This document shows, piece by piece, positions 52,007-62,601 of a DNA stretch of 64,000 nt. The notes below the pieces were generated by a model that saw nothing but the letters and a program-made list of their open reading frames with translations, was not told where the DNA came from and made no database searches. The DNA lies in assembly GCA_001936135.1 (NCBI GenBank), contig CP012813.1:248001-312000 (forward strand). The letters are read 5' to 3'. A program made the translations under genes and the position numbers. How positions within the stretch are numbered: position 1 is the stretch's first letter; every line of letters starts with the position of its first letter. This stretch comes from Saccharomycopsis fibuligera x Saccharomycopsis cf. fibuligera (lineage: Eukaryota; Ascomycota; Saccharomycetes; Ascoideales; Saccharomycopsidaceae).

Positions 52007-52495
52007 TTCAGTAAATTGCGAGTTGCCGTTTTACAAAGCTTTTGCCGTGAAAATTTCTAGTTATCTGATTTTAGACTGATCAGAGTTTATCTTAAGACAA
52101 TCTTACACTGAAATTTTATGTTAGTGTTCGGGAAAAAAAAATTGTTAACAAATTATTTTTTACGATGAGGAGGCACGTGCTTCTATGCAAGTATCTGCGA
52201 TCCGCTGTGACCATAGAATCCATAACTTTGGCTTTCATCGTTTTCAACATTAAGTCAATTTCAAGAAGAACCGAGACTTGACCTGGGGTAAATAATAGAC
52301 GGTAAGTATAGACTATTAGTAGCGTTATATGGTTTATACCAGCGGCCAATATTCGTGTTACTGAGTAGTATGGGTGATCGTAGGAGCTCCTCAACAACAG
52401 CAATGTATCTTGATTGACTAATGAGCTGGTATAATGGCCATAGGCCTCATTATAAAAATTATTATTTGCCTGTTCGTTTAAGAGGAAATAAAGAT

Positions 52496-52530
<35 letters not shown>

Positions 52531-53440
52531 TCCAAAAAGTAGATAAAAAGAGCGAATCCTTAATCTGTCAAATTATAAGTCTAGCGAAAGTGTGTTTGGA
52601 CATGGAGACGTAGCAGACAGTTGAAACGCGGCGAAGATATAAGGAACTGTAATTTGCATTGAGGTAGTGGTGTCTGCAGAAAGAACATAAGTCCATGGTT
52701 TGTACAGCATAATATCTCAAACGTGTGCCTAACTCAGTAATTTATTTTAATTGTTCTACAATTTTCTATTGGGCAATATTTAGATAGTGATACATGCTAT
52801 TGATATTGTGCACGAATTGCAACGTAAAGCGATGCGCCGTAGTTAGATACCGTACAGTTAAAGTGGAGTATATGCCAACACGTAATTACTGGATTTGGCC
52901 GATGTGACAGGAGCCCAAAAAAGAGAGACATTTATGCTGGCCGTCACTAGTCGGAGCCTTAGTACCACAGATCTGTCAATGGCTGAATGGTTGCAGTTGC
53001 TTCTAAATGAGATTTATAAACTTACCAGATGTGACAAGATCGACCGATCAGCGGCTGTCGACGGCGATGTTTACTATACTATATCGAGGATCCCTAATAC
53101 CGGATACCAATGCCATGTTGTGTGAGTGAGTTTTTAGGGCACTGCCTCCCGGTAAACCATATAGATATCATCATAGCAATTGTAGAGGACCCTGCCTTAA
53201 TGCTATATTGTACTACATTATACGGGAGCAGGCATATTTGCTATACTGCTAGCATATAGTATCTCCTCCAGTATCTCTGTATATAGACCTTTTCCGATGG
53301 CGAAGCACAGTAGTATAGCATAATTGCTGGTCGCAACAGTCAGATCATAGTTGGCGAAAGCCGCTAACGGTTTCCGTTACCTCTCTGCCACGCTACGATG
53401 ATACGCCGGTGTGCTACGGTATCGTAATATTGCTGCGTTG

Positions 53441-53467
53441 CTGCTTAAGCAGTGATGCTTAAGCAGT
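53441..53467. repeat. Two adjacent palindromic 13-mers (TGCTTAAGCA core)
   Basis: CTGCTTAAGCAGT at 53441-53453 and ATGCTTAAGCAGT at 53455-53467, each centred on the palindrome TGCTTAAGCA, one base apart. Confidence 0.85.
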
Positions 53468-53721
53468 CAGGCGCGCCCTTGCCTGCTGTTTGAGGCTGAA
53501 GCAGCAGCTATAGCCATAGCAGTGGTCTCGCCAATGCCAGCCAGCGACCAGTTGCCCAATTGCTTCATCAAGGCGACAGGCCATCTTGAAGCTGTCTGCA
53601 CGTTTCCGTCAACTACTCCCATCTATAAATCATAAGACACAAGTCATAAATCATGAGCAGTGTCAAACAGTGATAGATATCGGCTGAGACCCTAGGCGTA
53701 GCAAGACTGCGCATCCGGTTG

Positions 53722-53757
53722 TACCGAAAATACCGAAAGGACCGAAAATACCGGGGA
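53722..53757. repeat. Four tandem 9-bp units (TACCGAAAA type)
   Basis: TACCGAAAA, TACCGAAAG, GACCGAAAA and TACCGGGGA follow each other without gaps, all sharing ACCG. A possible binding-site array upstream of TPS1. Confidence 0.8.
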
Positions 53758-54014
53758 CATATCTGCTGTTGAGTGTTGAGTGTGCCCTCGGAATGTGCGT
53801 CACCGGAGGGTTGCTTGACGTTTTCCTGGACGGAAAAGTTGCTAGGCTCGGGCGGATTTCCATACTGTTCGCTGCTGTTCTGCGCTGTTTTCCTTGCTAT
53901 TCCACTATCAATAACTCTTAATTGTTGACTGTTTGATTGTCAATTCCAGATTGTTGATTGCCATTCTCGGTCACTGCTGCTTCTGCTCTGCTCTGCTCGA
54001 CATTATCGTGTGTT

Positions 54015-54024
54015 TATATAAATA
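54015..54024 (+). promoter_or_regulatory. TATA box of TPS1
   Basis: TATATAAATA, 365 bases before the ATG. A CT/T-rich leader follows, as in stress-inducible TATA-type yeast genes. Confidence 0.6.
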
Positions 54025-54388
54025 CATATTCGCATCTGCTGCTGTTCTTTCTTCCTCGGCCACGGATTTTCTCTTCGCTCTTCTCTTTTTTTTATTTTTA
54101 TTTTTTTTTTTATTTTTTTTGCTTTTTCTCCGTTGCGTCTGCTGTTTGCTTCATCACCTTGTCAGGTTTTATTTCTCTCTTGTTTTTTTCTTTCTCTTTC
54201 TCTCTCTCTTGCTTGAACTTCTCTTTTTTTTTGGCTTCAATTGCTGTCCATTGATAGATATATACAACTAAGCTCATCGTCAATTAGTTTCCAATTGCTT
54301 TACATTGGCCTATAGGATTCTCAAATTGTTTTCATCTCACTAACTCTAGAACTCATCCCATCTCAAGAACAACCAAATACGAATAACA

Positions 54389-55855
54389 ATGGTTAACGGA
54401 AACGTTCTTGTTGTCTCCAACAGACTACCAGTCACTATCAAGAGAAGCGAAGATGGTAAATACGAATACTCCATGTCCAGCGGCGGTCTAGTCACCGCAT
54501 TGCAAGGTCTCAAAAAATCCACCAGTTTTCAATGGTATGGCTGGCCAGGCTTGGAGATTCCCCAAGATGAACAGGAAAAAGTTAAAAACGACCTAATTAC
54601 AAAATTCAACTGTATTCCGATCTTTATTTCTGATGAAATTGCCGAACTCCATTATAACGGGTTTTCCAATTCTATCTTGTGGCCATTGTTTCACTATCAT
54701 CCTGGCGAAATCAATTTTGACGAAAATGCATGGTTTGCTTACAATGAAGCAAACAAGCTCTTTGCTGAAGAAATCGCTAAGCACACCAAGGAGAACGATA
54801 TGATTTGGGTTCACGATTACCATTTGATGCTTTTGCCAGAATTGCTCAAGCAAAGAATCGCTGAGAAAAAGATATTCAATGTGAAGCTTGGCTTTTTCTT
54901 GCATACTCCATTCCCGTCTTCAGAAATCTACAGAATTTTGCCAGTGAGAAAAGAAATCATGGCGGGTGTCCTCAGTTGCGACTTGATTGGATTCCATACT
55001 TATGATTACGCAAGACACTTTTTATCCTCTGTGAGTAAAGTATTGCACTTGAACACTTTGCCCAACGGAATCGAGTACAATGACCGATTCATCAGTGTCG
55101 GTGCGTTCCCGATTGGTATTGATGTGGATAAATTTGTTAACGGACTCAAGACAGATACCGTACAGCAACGAATCAAACAATTGCGAGCCAAGCTCGGCGA
55201 CGACATCAAAGTTATCGTTGGTGTGGATAGACTCGATTACATCAAGGGAGTGCCACAAAAGCTTCACGCTTTTGAAGTGTTCTTGAATGAGCATCCAGAG
55301 ATGGTGGGTAAAGTGATCTTAATCCAGTTGGCTATTCCTTCAAGAGGCGATGTGGAGGAGTACCAAAACTTGCGTGCAACAGTGAATGAGCTCGTTGGTA
55401 GAATTAACGGGAAATTTGGCACCATTGACTTTGTACCTATTCACTTCATGCACAGATCGGTGCCATTTAACGAATTGATCTCATTATATAATATTTCGGA
55501 CGTCTGCTTGGTGTCATCAACCAGAGACGGGATGAACTTGGTCTCGTATGAGTACATTGCTTGCCAGAAGGATAACCATGGGGTGTTAATCTTGTCTGAA
55601 TTTGCCGGGGCCGCACAGTCTTTGAATGGCTCAATTATTGTCAATCCATGGAATATCGAAGAATTGTCTGAGGCCATTTATGAGTCTTTGACTTTGCCTG
55701 CTCCAAAGAGAAAAAGCAATCACGATAAATTGTTTGGCTATATTAGCAAGTATACTAGTGCCTACTGGGGCGAGAGTTTTGTCAACGAATTATACAAGAT
55801 TTCCAAAAAAGAAATCAAAAAGAGTCAAAAGAAACAAGTTAAGATGGAGTTATGA
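54389..55855 (+). CDS. TPS1: Trehalose-6-phosphate synthase
   Basis: A 488-residue protein. It is GT20 family throughout: VLVVSNRLPVTIKR and SGGLVTALQGL at the N-terminus, WYGWPGLEIP, DEIAELHYNGFSNSILWPLF, WVHDYHLMLLPELL, GFFLHTPFPSSEIYRILP and VGVDRLDYIKGVPQKLHAFE. DGMNLVSYEYIACQ and LILSEFAGAAQSLNGSIIVN bind the UDP-glucose side. It makes trehalose-6-phosphate from UDP-glucose and glucose-6-phosphate in the cytosol and also restrains glycolytic entry. Length matches S. cerevisiae Tps1 (495). The C-terminus is a Lys-rich tail (KKEIKKSQKKQVKMEL). Codon use is optimised, and the long TATA-type promoter suits stress control. Confidence 0.98.
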   Translation: MVNGNVLVVSNRLPVTIKRSEDGKYEYSMSSGGLVTALQGLKKSTSFQWYGWPGLEIPQDEQEKVKNDLITKFNCIPIFISDEIAELHYNGFSNSILWPLFHYHPGEINFDENAWFAYNEANKLFAEEIAKHTKENDMIWVHDYHLMLLPELLKQRIAEKKIFNVKLGFFLHTPFPSSEIYRILPVRKEIMAGVLSCDLIGFHTYDYARHFLSSVSKVLHLNTLPNGIEYNDRFISVGAFPIGIDVDKFVNGLKTDTVQQRIKQLRAKLGDDIKVIVGVDRLDYIKGVPQKLHAFEVFLNEHPEMVGKVILIQLAIPSRGDVEEYQNLRATVNELVGRINGKFGTIDFVPIHFMHRSVPFNELISLYNISDVCLVSSTRDGMNLVSYEYIACQKDNHGVLILSEFAGAAQSLNGSIIVNPWNIEELSEAIYESLTLPAPKRKSNHDKLFGYISKYTSAYWGESFVNELYKISKKEIKKSQKKQVKMEL

Positions 55856-57167
55856 TTATGGGATGGATATGCTAAAAAAAATGGTTAATGGTCTGATTTT
55901 TTTTTTTTTTATTATTTATTATTTATTATTTATTTATTATTATGATGATAATTTGTCCTTTTATGTCTTTTATGTCCTTTTACTTAATATTTTTCTAGGG
56001 AGAAACATTTTAAATTTTACATTTTACACTTACCTTGCTCTTATTCCGTATCTGCAGTGTCTTTGCCCTTCACCCCGTTGAAGTACTGCTTCCTTTTTCT
56101 CTTTTTATTTTTTGTTTTTTTTTGAGCATCTAGCGCTGAATATCATTGATGCGCAAGGCGCTAAATAACGTTGTATTAAATTATTATCTATGTCTCTTTT
56201 GAAAAAATATTTTGACATGTATGTACCCCTACTTGAATACTCGATGAACTTATATCTTATCAAAGGCTCTGTTTACTTTTTTTTTTTTTCTTTTGAACTT
56301 TTTCGTTTTCAACGCCCCCAGGTAATAAATCGTGGTTTTCATTCATTATTTTGGATGCATATATTGCCGGACTTGTAATATCAGCGTCACCAATCAGACT
56401 CATTGTTTAGATATGTATAATATATCGCTGCCCTGCTGTATCTACTGATGATCTATACAGAGCACTTACTGCCTATAGTTATAGAGAACTACACCTTTCA
56501 AAATACACCATTGGATTGTCTTGTCCCGTGCATCTCGGAGCCGTGAAGTTCGTCCAGTGATAACCGATAGTAGCCGCGAAGCCTGGCTCAGCTCAACACA
56601 AAAATAATCAGTTTCAAATTATTTGAACCCGCTTCAACCCGCCAACCCGCTGAATCCGCCCGTGTGGTTGTAGCGCTGTTACAACATGCAGATCGACTGC
56701 AAATGCAATTTGTCAGTCAATTTTGAGAAATATTTGCTCATTCCCATTATCGACGGACGGTGTCAGCTTGAGCAAATTTGAACAATTTGAGCAAAGTTGG
56801 GCTAGTCCAATATCTTTTTCTTAAATTAGGCTGGAAAAAAATAAAAAAAGTTGAGGTGTATCGTGTTATAAAATTATTGGCTAGGTGATTGCGATTGGAT
56901 GAGGGGGTTTCCTTAAAATGTTTTGAAATGGCCTATATAAATACATTAATAAATGCTAGTTTGTTCTGCTCAATACCACAGTTTTTGGTTTAGATTCTAA
57001 TTTTCAGTATTATATTTTCTTTAGTCTTTCAATTATCTGAAATCATCTTGCAAGGTATATATTGTATAGGGTCCAAAATTCCACTACAATTAAAGCTTCA
57101 AGTTTATACAATTGCAAATATAACAAATATAGCCCAAAGCAACAAAAAAAAAAACAAGTAAATTAAA
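55856..57167. other. Intergenic region, TPS1 3' end to GPI-protein promoter
   Basis: TTATTATT repeats at about 55907-55940. AACCCGC direct repeats at 56626-56650 and paired TTGAGCAAA at about 56768-56795 lie upstream of the TATA box at 56934. No supported gene. Confidence 0.6.
56934..56943 (+). promoter_or_regulatory. TATA box of the GPI-type protein gene
   Basis: TATATAAATA, 234 bases before the ATG at 57168, with an ATG-free AT-rich leader. Confidence 0.5.
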
Positions 57168-57512
57168 ATGGTCTTCAAAAACTTTCAAACTTCACTAACA
57201 GCAACCACCAGTCTAGTCCTTGCATCAACCATAATGGTTGTCGCTCAAGCAGCAGAGTCACAGCAAACAGTGACTTACCAAACCACAATGAGCATGAATG
57301 GTATGGATTCAATGACGATGGCTATGACTACGGTGGTACCATCTTCTGATTCTGTTGCAAGTGCGAGTATGAGTATGAGTATGAGTGCAAGTTCGAGTGC
57401 AAGCGGTAGTGCTGATGCTTCAAGTTCCCAAAATGGAGCAATGCTTGCTGTTGGTCATGGTGGTGCTATGGCGGTTTTTGGTGGCGCTGGTGCTGTTTTG
57501 ATGATGTTGTGA
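57168..57512 (+). CDS. Small Ser/Met-rich GPI-type cell-surface protein
   Basis: A 114-residue protein. Residues 1-28 form a signal peptide ending VVAQA. The mature part is Ser/Thr/Met-rich (MSMNGMDSMTMAMTTV) with a short SM repeat (SMSMSMSAS) encoded by ATGAGT units near 57369-57386. The C-terminus has a hydrophobic stretch without charges (AMAVFGGAGAVLMML) preceded by small residues (SSSQNG), as expected for GPI attachment. Such short Ser-rich GPI proteins are common wall components in CTG-clade yeasts. Met and His content (GHGGAM) could suggest metal contact but there is no direct support. Specific family not recognised. Confidence 0.78.
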   Translation: MVFKNFQTSLTATTSLVLASTIMVVAQAAESQQTVTYQTTMSMNGMDSMTMAMTTVVPSSDSVASASMSMSMSASSSASGSADASSSQNGAMLAVGHGGAMAVFGGAGAVLMML

Positions 57513-59025
57513 ATTTCTTGCTTATGTTTCTGTTGTGCACTGGCATGTCAACGTTTGTCAGTTTTACGAGAAACGACAGTTGTGGTATATAGATGGCTAG
57601 AGCATCAATAGCTTTTCACCCAAGGATGCAAACTTTTGAGCAATGCAAACATTATTGACATTATTGACACCGTTATACACTTTCTATGCTCTTTGTCTTT
57701 GCACTTGTACTTGTTTATCAGTTTGTAGAAGAGCCTTTTATTTTTTTTTTTTCCTACTGTTGCACAACTTGGACAAACCACTATAAAACATCGTAGCTCG
57801 GTTAGCATGTGATCTGCGACAGTACGCCATACCCTGGCCGACTCTCGAATCGCATTCCCAACTCCAATATTGTCCTTAACCATGGTAAGCATTGAGTCTA
57901 TTTGTACATGAATGTGTTTCCCACGGCCATGTGGGGCAAATCGCCATCCATCGGGTAGCTGCAGGCGGAAGCGAGAAGCAAGAAACGTGGCAGCAACCGT
58001 TGACTGTTGGCCGTCTACTATTAACAGTAGACTGTTAACAGTCTGCCACTTATGTCCATAGTCATATTGACGGTTACAATTCGCCTACGGTATAGTAACT
58101 AGCAAGCCATATATTTTTGTATCGCTCATCAAATCATTTATTAGTATTGCTGTACTTGATTGCTGCATTGCAGAACACCCTCTTCCTGGGAGAATCTTCT
58201 TCTTCCGATTCCAAACGCAGTCCCGGAGCACAGGCGGGCACAACAGTTTTCTTGTGATCCATGGGAGCTAATTGACTCTGGAGCACTCACAATGAATCAA
58301 TCATGAACACTATTTATCATATATTTGTACGACGTCCTGGAACTCCTCTGAGAACGCACGTGCGGGTGGGGCATCTCGCTTAGTCATCTCCACAGATTTA
58401 TGCGCGGTTAGGCACAGATCGGCATCATAAAACATTGTCCCACATTCTATCACATTCTCTCACACCATCCCACGTCACAGTGCGTGGTCATCGCGATGAC
58501 GGGCTCCAGCCACGGAGCGAGGGATGACACTATCACACTCTCTATCGCCGATGCTTACTTACAGATGTCGTTGTTGTTTACTGGATCTCTTATATACATA
58601 TATACATAATATATTTTTTTATATATATACCGCTTATCTTGCCGCTGGGTTTTGCTCTACATAAATTTGTCCTTACCCTCGTTCTCGCCCCCATCCGCAA
58701 GTTCTCTTTCTTTCTTCTCCTTCACAATTATAAAAACAAACACATTGCCCCCTTTCTCTTTATATTTTTTACCAACTCACTCACCCACTTTCCGTTTAAC
58801 TCTCTCTTTTTTTTTTGTTTACTTCCTCGGCCGAGCCTTTCCGTTTTGATCTACTGCCCGCGTGTTTTCTCTTATCTCATCTCATCGCATCTGTTTGATA
58901 CCGCCACAAACGCGTTCTTTACTGACTGAGCACTATTTGCCTCTCACGCGCCAGAATCACTACCTCAACAATCATTCCATAACAAAACAAACTCAACCTA
59001 ATTTTAAAAAATTATACAATCCAAA
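57513..59025. other. 1.5-kb intergenic region with overlapping palindromes
   Basis: No convincing gene. Overlapping palindromes at 58013-58043 and a C/T-rich leader (58640-58900) before the next gene are the main features. TA repeats lie at about 58590-58630. Confidence 0.6.
58013..58043. repeat. Overlapping palindromes
   Basis: GTCTACT and AGTAGAC form 7-bp arms at 58013-58032, overlapping the perfect 14-bp palindrome GACTGTTAACAGTC at 58030-58043. Confidence 0.85.
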
Positions 59026-59598
59026 ATGGGCGTTTTTGATTTCTTCTTCTTCTCTTCCAAAGACACTTCCTCTTCTTCTTCCAGCAGCTCCAGCGTTCTG
59101 GTGTCTCATTCCAAACCTGGTTCCGAAACAGTCAAATATGACGCCAAGGGCGCTCCTATCTTCAAAGATAACAAAGTCTTAGCCATCAATGACAACAAAG
59201 ATGATGACTTTATTCAAGTTGATATTAGAAAATTATCGTATGCCGAAGTTGCTGCATTATCTGCCGCCAAAAACAGTTGTAGCAGCAACAACAACAAGAA
59301 ACCCTCTACAAAGGATAATATGAAGGTGGTTGATGTTAACCAAGATCTCGGTACCGATATCACTGACTATCAACTAGCAGAAGCAATTCAAAAGCAAATT
59401 GATGCTAGAGATCTCAAAGAAGCCATTGCTGCTCAACAAAACAGATTTATTCAATCAGGAGCTAGCAATGATGACTTGATGGACTTTGCCGATAAATTCG
59501 ACACCAAAATTGCATCTTCCAAGCAGACTAGAAAGCACAAAAAACATAGCAGAAAGGACAAGATAAAGCTTGCTCAACATACTTTCATCAATTTATAA
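59026..59598 (+). CDS. Unrecognised 190-residue protein
   Basis: Starts MGVFDFFFFSSKDTSSSSSS at 59026. A poly-Phe/Ser N-terminus is followed by SKPGSETVKYDAKGAPIF, DDFIQVDIRKLSYAEVAALS, an Asn/Lys linker, DITDYQLAEAIQKQIDARDL, KEAIAAQQNRFIQSGASNDD and a very basic C-terminus (SKQTRKHKKHSRKDKIK). Two short conserved-looking helices and a basic tail suggest a small adaptor, but I do not know the family. Gly2 could be myristoylated in principle, though residue 6 is not Ser. Good codon use and a long CT-rich leader make it a real, probably well-expressed gene. Confidence 0.8.
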   Translation: MGVFDFFFFSSKDTSSSSSSSSSVLVSHSKPGSETVKYDAKGAPIFKDNKVLAINDNKDDDFIQVDIRKLSYAEVAALSAAKNSCSSNNNKKPSTKDNMKVVDVNQDLGTDITDYQLAEAIQKQIDARDLKEAIAAQQNRFIQSGASNDDLMDFADKFDTKIASSKQTRKHKKHSRKDKIKLAQHTFINL

Positions 59599-60799
59599 TT
59601 TTGTTTTTCTTTCTTTGTTTTTGTTTTTGTTGTACTCTTTGTTTTTCACTACACACTTCTTTGTTCTACTTTTAAGTATTCCTCCATTGACTCAATGATG
59701 ATGTTTTCTCTCTATAAATTCGATACATTGTACAGTAATAGAAGGGTTTAGCTAAATGGATTTGGTTAGGTTATTTTTTTTCTTTTTTTTTTTTTTTTTT
59801 TTTGTGATGGTTTTAATGCACGGTATTTTTATTCAAGATTCTAAAGTAGCCAAAAAGTGGCCTTCTCTGAAGTAGACGCTAGTATCGACTAATCTGGCGA
59901 TACTCATACTTACCAAAGCGATTTTAATATATTGCGTAGATTACAGTCTATAGTCTACTGTGTAGTACTAAGAGTCTACAGTCCTAGTCATGGTATAGTC
60001 ATCGCACGGGGCTCACAACCAAAATGAGAGTGAGCCACATGTAACCGAGCGAGGCACAATATATGGTTAATTGATAAGTGAACCAATTATCATGATGCTT
60101 GGCGATTGTGCAGTCCAGGCAGCAGTAATTGCAGGATCAACAATAGCGGCAATATTGGGAACAGCATGAATGTGTTTGGTATAATTTGCGGAGACCTTTG
60201 AAGGATAAAGTGTGTAAAAAATAAGTTGGGTAGAAGATAGGGATGATATTACTACGTACTGCGTACTACTATACTACTATGGTCAAGCTTAGCTGGACTT
60301 AGTCATGCGCTGGTGGTGCGGCTTAACCGTCAGAAATATCTGGACAGTACCTTGCAGGTAGTAGCCAGTAGGCAGTAGGAACTCTAATCCCAATTGTAAT
60401 TGAACTCATCTGGACTGATATGTGTGACCAGCTGAGGATTGATCATCGAATTGGATCATTGACGGTCTGGCCAATCATACGTCACGAGCCGCAATAATAG
60501 CTACAGTGAAGCTAGTGCTGATAATGATCAAGCCCTGAAGTCTATATTTATCGCAGCATGGTATGGTATATGACATATGATATATGATGTATATATATGT
60601 TATGATGATCTAAGTAATGGCGGTTATTGAGTATAGTCTGATATAGCATTGGGCCTCGGCCACCTTCATATAATATTATGAAGATATGTTACCTCTTCGT
60701 GATCATGACTAGAGCTTAAATCGTTATGGTTAAGAAAAAAAAAAAAAATACTTTTTCGAACATTTAAAGCATCCACATTTTCACCAAGGTGTTGAAATC
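59599..60799. other. Intergenic region with T21 and AGTCTAC repeats
   Basis: T21 at 59783-59803. ACAGTCTA/AGTCTAC words recur at about 59945-59990, similar to the words in the 58013-58043 palindrome. TACTAC repeats lie at about 60250-60280, and an imperfect CTTCATA/TATGAAG inverted repeat at 60664-60683. No gene is seen. Confidence 0.6.
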
Positions 60800-61840
60800 T
60801 CAACGGATCCGTTGATCTTGAACTTCTAACTGCTTGCCCAAGTGCTTTGTATCCCCAACCAACTGAATAATTCCCTTCAATTTCCCCTCGCTTCGAAGAT
60901 CCTGCTTGAAAAAATCAACAATAGTCACAGACGTATTATAAACGACCTTTGTTGCTTCTTGAGTAACTAGCTTCTCATTGATGGCCAAATGCAATCCGTT
61001 AGCGAAATAGTCTAGGAGAGTACGAATTGATCCGCCGTGGGTTACTAGCATGTAGTTTTTGTATGTTTTGGTCTTGTTTTCCTCCAAGTCTAAAAACTCT
61101 TTGACCTTCTCATCATCATCATCATTAGCTTTTTTGTTTTGGTTATCTTCAGAATTCAACAAGTGCGTGATGAGCGACAGCACCTCGTTAAACAACCGAA
61201 TTCGAAACTGTTCCCTAGACTCTCCGAAATCCTTATACGTCTTAACCACTCCGTGCTGCTGCTGCTGCTGCCCGTTTACTCCCACCACAGACTGCTTGCT
61301 GGCCCACTCAATAGCCTCACTGATCTTCATCCCTTCAACCGGCCCAAACGTACGTTCCCTGAAATTCAGCGAATAGTGAATCTCAAACCCCTTCCCGCTA
61401 TCAATATCTACTCCTTTTGCCTTTGTATCATAGGATGCGCTTCCATGCTGCGCAATGTTGTTACCGTGGGTGACTCTGGCAGTGCCGCTGTCCACTTGAG
61501 TTGCCGCAACCTGCTCTTGCCCATCCGCAACAGTATCAACTTCGACGCCTGGATTCAAGACTTTGTGAAATCTAACAATCTCATTAGTCGTCTGCACACA
61601 CCTAGTCAAATCAGAAGATGAGACCCCATCGATTTGAACATTAGCGAACCGCGCACCGCAAGCTTTGGCTTGCTCAACCCCCTCAGCGTTCAAAGTGGTA
61701 TTCAAATGGCCCTGAAGAATCTTTTGCTTGTTGCAGTCAGTTTGGCCGTGTCTTATTATAAAGAGACGGAGAACGTTGGGGTCTTTGTTTTCAATGGCGA
61801 TGTTGTTCGATAATAGAAGGTCTTTGTTGTGGTTGGTCAT
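60800..61840 (-). CDS. Histidine phosphatase (phosphoglycerate-mutase-like)
   Basis: A 346-residue protein. LRLFIIRHGQTDCNKQKILQ carries the RHG motif (phospho-acceptor His31). GHLNTTLNAEGVEQAKACGA and VSSSDLTRCVQTTNEIVRFH supply the second Arg. FRERTFGPVEGMK has the acid/base Glu region, and MLVTHGGSIRTLLDYF supplies the second His (268). The overall match is to yeast YOR283W/fructose-2,6-bisphosphatase-like small phosphatases, which act on varied phosphoesters. A spacer (about residues 105-150) and a Gln run (QQQQQ near 61255-61270) enlarge it beyond the usual ~230-250. Substrate unknown, probably cytosolic. Confidence 0.9.
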   Translation of the reverse strand: MTNHNKDLLLSNNIAIENKDPNVLRLFIIRHGQTDCNKQKILQGHLNTTLNAEGVEQAKACGARFANVQIDGVSSSDLTRCVQTTNEIVRFHKVLNPGVEVDTVADGQEQVAATQVDSGTARVTHGNNIAQHGSASYDTKAKGVDIDSGKGFEIHYSLNFRERTFGPVEGMKISEAIEWASKQSVVGVNGQQQQQHGVVKTYKDFGESREQFRIRLFNEVLSLITHLLNSEDNQNKKANDDDDEKVKEFLDLEENKTKTYKNYMLVTHGGSIRTLLDYFANGLHLAINEKLVTQEATKVVYNTSVTIVDFFKQDLRSEGKLKGIIQLVGDTKHLGKQLEVQDQRIR

Positions 61841-62601
61841 TGTGTAACTTTGACGTATCTATAATGTTTTGGCTTTGATTCTGGCTATAATGATATATCG
61901 AAGTTATGGATAGAGGTAAGGTGATTATGGTATCTGCAAATAACTAAATAAATAAATAAGCAGATGAGCAATGAGTAATGGTAATTCTTTCGACTTTCGA
62001 CTTTCGACTTTCAACTATGAATGACTTCCTTCTTTGAGTTTCACAGAATGGAAAATGAATCAAAAATTTATAAAAGTGGTTCACTGAAAAGAAAGAAAAA
62101 AAATAGAAATAAAGAAAAGTGGATAATATACAATATGCCAACGATGACTCTACTATTTGCTATATATAGCATATTACCATAGTAATATTGTATACTGCTC
62201 CGGAGACTCAAGCAGCTAGAAGCACGCGCAGTAGATTTCATGATATTGGGCAGGGTAAATAAAAGGGACTCTGGGAGCTCTCCAGTACCATAGTTAAATA
62301 GCCTACTATATAGAACAAAACTCTGTGTTGGATCTGATTCAAATATTTCTTGTTCAACATAACCAATCACTATCGGTTGAGGCGACCAAACATATTTTTT
62401 AAGAATTACGCGGGCATAAAAAATTACATGAAACGGCAAACAAACATTCAACAGCTTTTGCACGTTTATAGCACTTGATAGTATTACAAAACCAATCGTT
62501 AGCATTTCAAAAGTAAAGATAATACGTTTGGTGTAAAAAGCTAAAACAAATAACTGGGTCTAAATGTTGAGTTAAAAGCTAAAATATGATTCAAGTTCTG
62601 C
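61841..62601. other. Tandem intergenic region, phosphatase promoter
   Basis: AT-rich, with repeated CTTTCGACTTTCGA at about 61987-62012. Open frames exist but look like AT-rich noise. It carries the phosphatase promoter and the 3' end of the glucanase gene. Confidence 0.55.

Larger units (their letters stand above)
52007..54388. promoter_or_regulatory. 2.4-kb intergenic region upstream of SEN54 and TPS1
   Basis: No supported gene in this unusually long divergent gap. It contains T30 (52498-52527), a pair of palindromic 13-mers (53441-53467), a four-unit 9-bp array (53722-53757), a TATA box at 54015-54024 and a pyrimidine-rich leader of about 360 bases without any ATG before TPS1. The 53380-53830 part is clearly more GC-rich than the rest. 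Confidence 0.6.

Noticed and set aside
52116-52535. 139-codon minus-strand frame with a hydrophobic middle
   Set aside because: It starts inside a T30 tract (poly-Lys start), has no recognisable domain and lies in a promoter region.
52895-53125. 76-codon plus-strand frame
   Set aside because: Non-ATG-like context, no conserved motif, surrounded by repeat-rich regulatory DNA.
57605-57892. 95-codon minus-strand frame downstream of the GPI-type gene
   Set aside because: No domain, poly-Lys from a T run, and no coding signature.
62068-62505. 145-codon minus-strand frame
   Set aside because: Composition follows the AT-rich DNA, with poly-Phe from an A/T run at the end and no family resemblance.
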